Shown: positions 15,419 to 15,517 of the stretch, piece after piece
Numbering within the stretch: position 1 is the first letter of the stretch
How the letters are laid out: each line of letters begins with the position of its first letter
From: CAZWUK01 sp964636685
Lineage (GTDB): Bacteria > Bacillota > Clostridia > Christensenellales > CAG-138
Reading direction: 5' to 3'
Length of the DNA stretch: 15,517 bases
Assembly (NCBI GenBank): GCA_964636685.1
Contig: CAZWUK010000050.1
Coordinates: forward strand, 1 to 15,517
Position numbers and translations under genes: made by a program
Notes under the pieces: generated by a model
What the model saw: the letters and a program-made list of their open reading frames with translations, nothing else
Told to the model about the DNA's origin: nothing
The model's database searches: none

Positions 15419-15435
15419 TATATTGCTGTAATATA
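15419..15435 (+). promoter_or_regulatory. Dyad TATATT-GCTGT-AATATA in the leader of the right-edge gene
   Basis: A 6-bp AT-only inverted repeat with a 5-base centre lies 20 bases after the -10 box at 15394-15399. It could be an operator for a regulator acting on the divergent pair, or chance in AT-rich DNA. No T-run follows directly, though TTTTTT occurs at about 15451-15456. Confidence 0.35.
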
Positions 15436-15473
15436 TGTTCATGTTCGTTATTTTTTAGTTGTGAGGAAATGAT

Positions 15474-15517
15474 ATGGATCGTATCTCGGGCTACCGCTGT
15501 ACGGTTTGCGGACGGGA
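15474..15517 (+). CDS. 5' end of a gene starting MDRISGYRCTVCGR (cut by the window)
   Basis: ATG at 15474 is preceded by GAGGA (15463-15467) with 6-base spacing, and a good promoter lies upstream. Only 14 codons are visible; they contain a Cys-x-x-Cys pair, as in N-terminal zinc ribbons. Some threonine synthase-like PLP enzymes start in a similar way, but 14 residues are too few to assign a family. Being divergent from ssnA, it could belong to the same pathway. Confidence 0.6.
   Translation, partial: MDRISGYRCTVCGR

Noticed and set aside
15253..15473. Purine riboswitch in the leader of ssnA or of the divergent gene
   Set aside because: I looked for the three-stem purine aptamer with its conserved loop and junction bases and did not find it in either direction.

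Overview
The window looks like a chromosomal segment of an anaerobic, gut-type Firmicute (Clostridia, probably near Oscillospirales/Eubacteriales). I base this on moderately GC-rich coding DNA with AT-rich promoters, strong AGGAGG-type Shine-Dalgarno sites, GTG and TTG starts, an ECF sigma/large-ectodomain membrane protein pair, and a selenium-associated molybdenum hydroxylase cluster known from anaerobes. The genus is an inference; there is no rRNA or other marker to fix it. I see no transposase, integrase, CRISPR array, tRNA or rRNA gene. No gap between genes exceeds about 235 bases.

Left part, + strand (1-3005): the 3' end of a glycoside hydrolase family 2 gene, then a two-gene ECF sigma factor/membrane-anchored anti-sigma-like unit whose reading frames overlap by four bases, closed by a strong intrinsic terminator.

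Middle part, + strand (3012-6850): a promoter region with a 14-bp direct repeat drives a PlsC-type acyltransferase carrying a zinc ribbon and a C-terminal domain, followed six bases later by a sodium/glutamate symporter-like gene. A separate unit encodes a small two-helix membrane protein (DUF3592-like) and a YbaK-type Cys-tRNA(Pro) deacylase. These converge on a bidirectional terminator with a - strand pair: an SPFH/prohibitin-like membrane protein and a DUF1294 protein.

Right part, - strand (15338 down to 8249): an operon ssnA - ygfK - xanthine dehydrogenase-type Mo hydroxylase, with a plausible sigma-A promoter upstream and a strong intrinsic terminator at the end. SsnA is an amidohydrolase, YgfK a large FMN/FAD/Fe-S oxidoreductase related in modules to dihydropyrimidine dehydrogenase and GltD, and the last gene a fused [2Fe-2S]/molybdopterin hydroxylase of the selenium-dependent type. 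Together they suggest a purine deamination/hydroxylation/reduction route in anaerobic purine use, with YgfK as redox partner. Neither the FAD-binding subunit usual for xanthine dehydrogenases nor the selenium-insertion genes are in the window.

At the right edge a divergent + strand gene begins with a good promoter and a Cys-x-x-Cys motif, but only its first 14 codons are visible. The most rewarding places to look are the selenium/purine operon (the hydroxylase without a FAD subunit, and the ygfK-xdh intercistronic hairpin), the repeat in the acyltransferase promoter, and the acyltransferase's domain layout.
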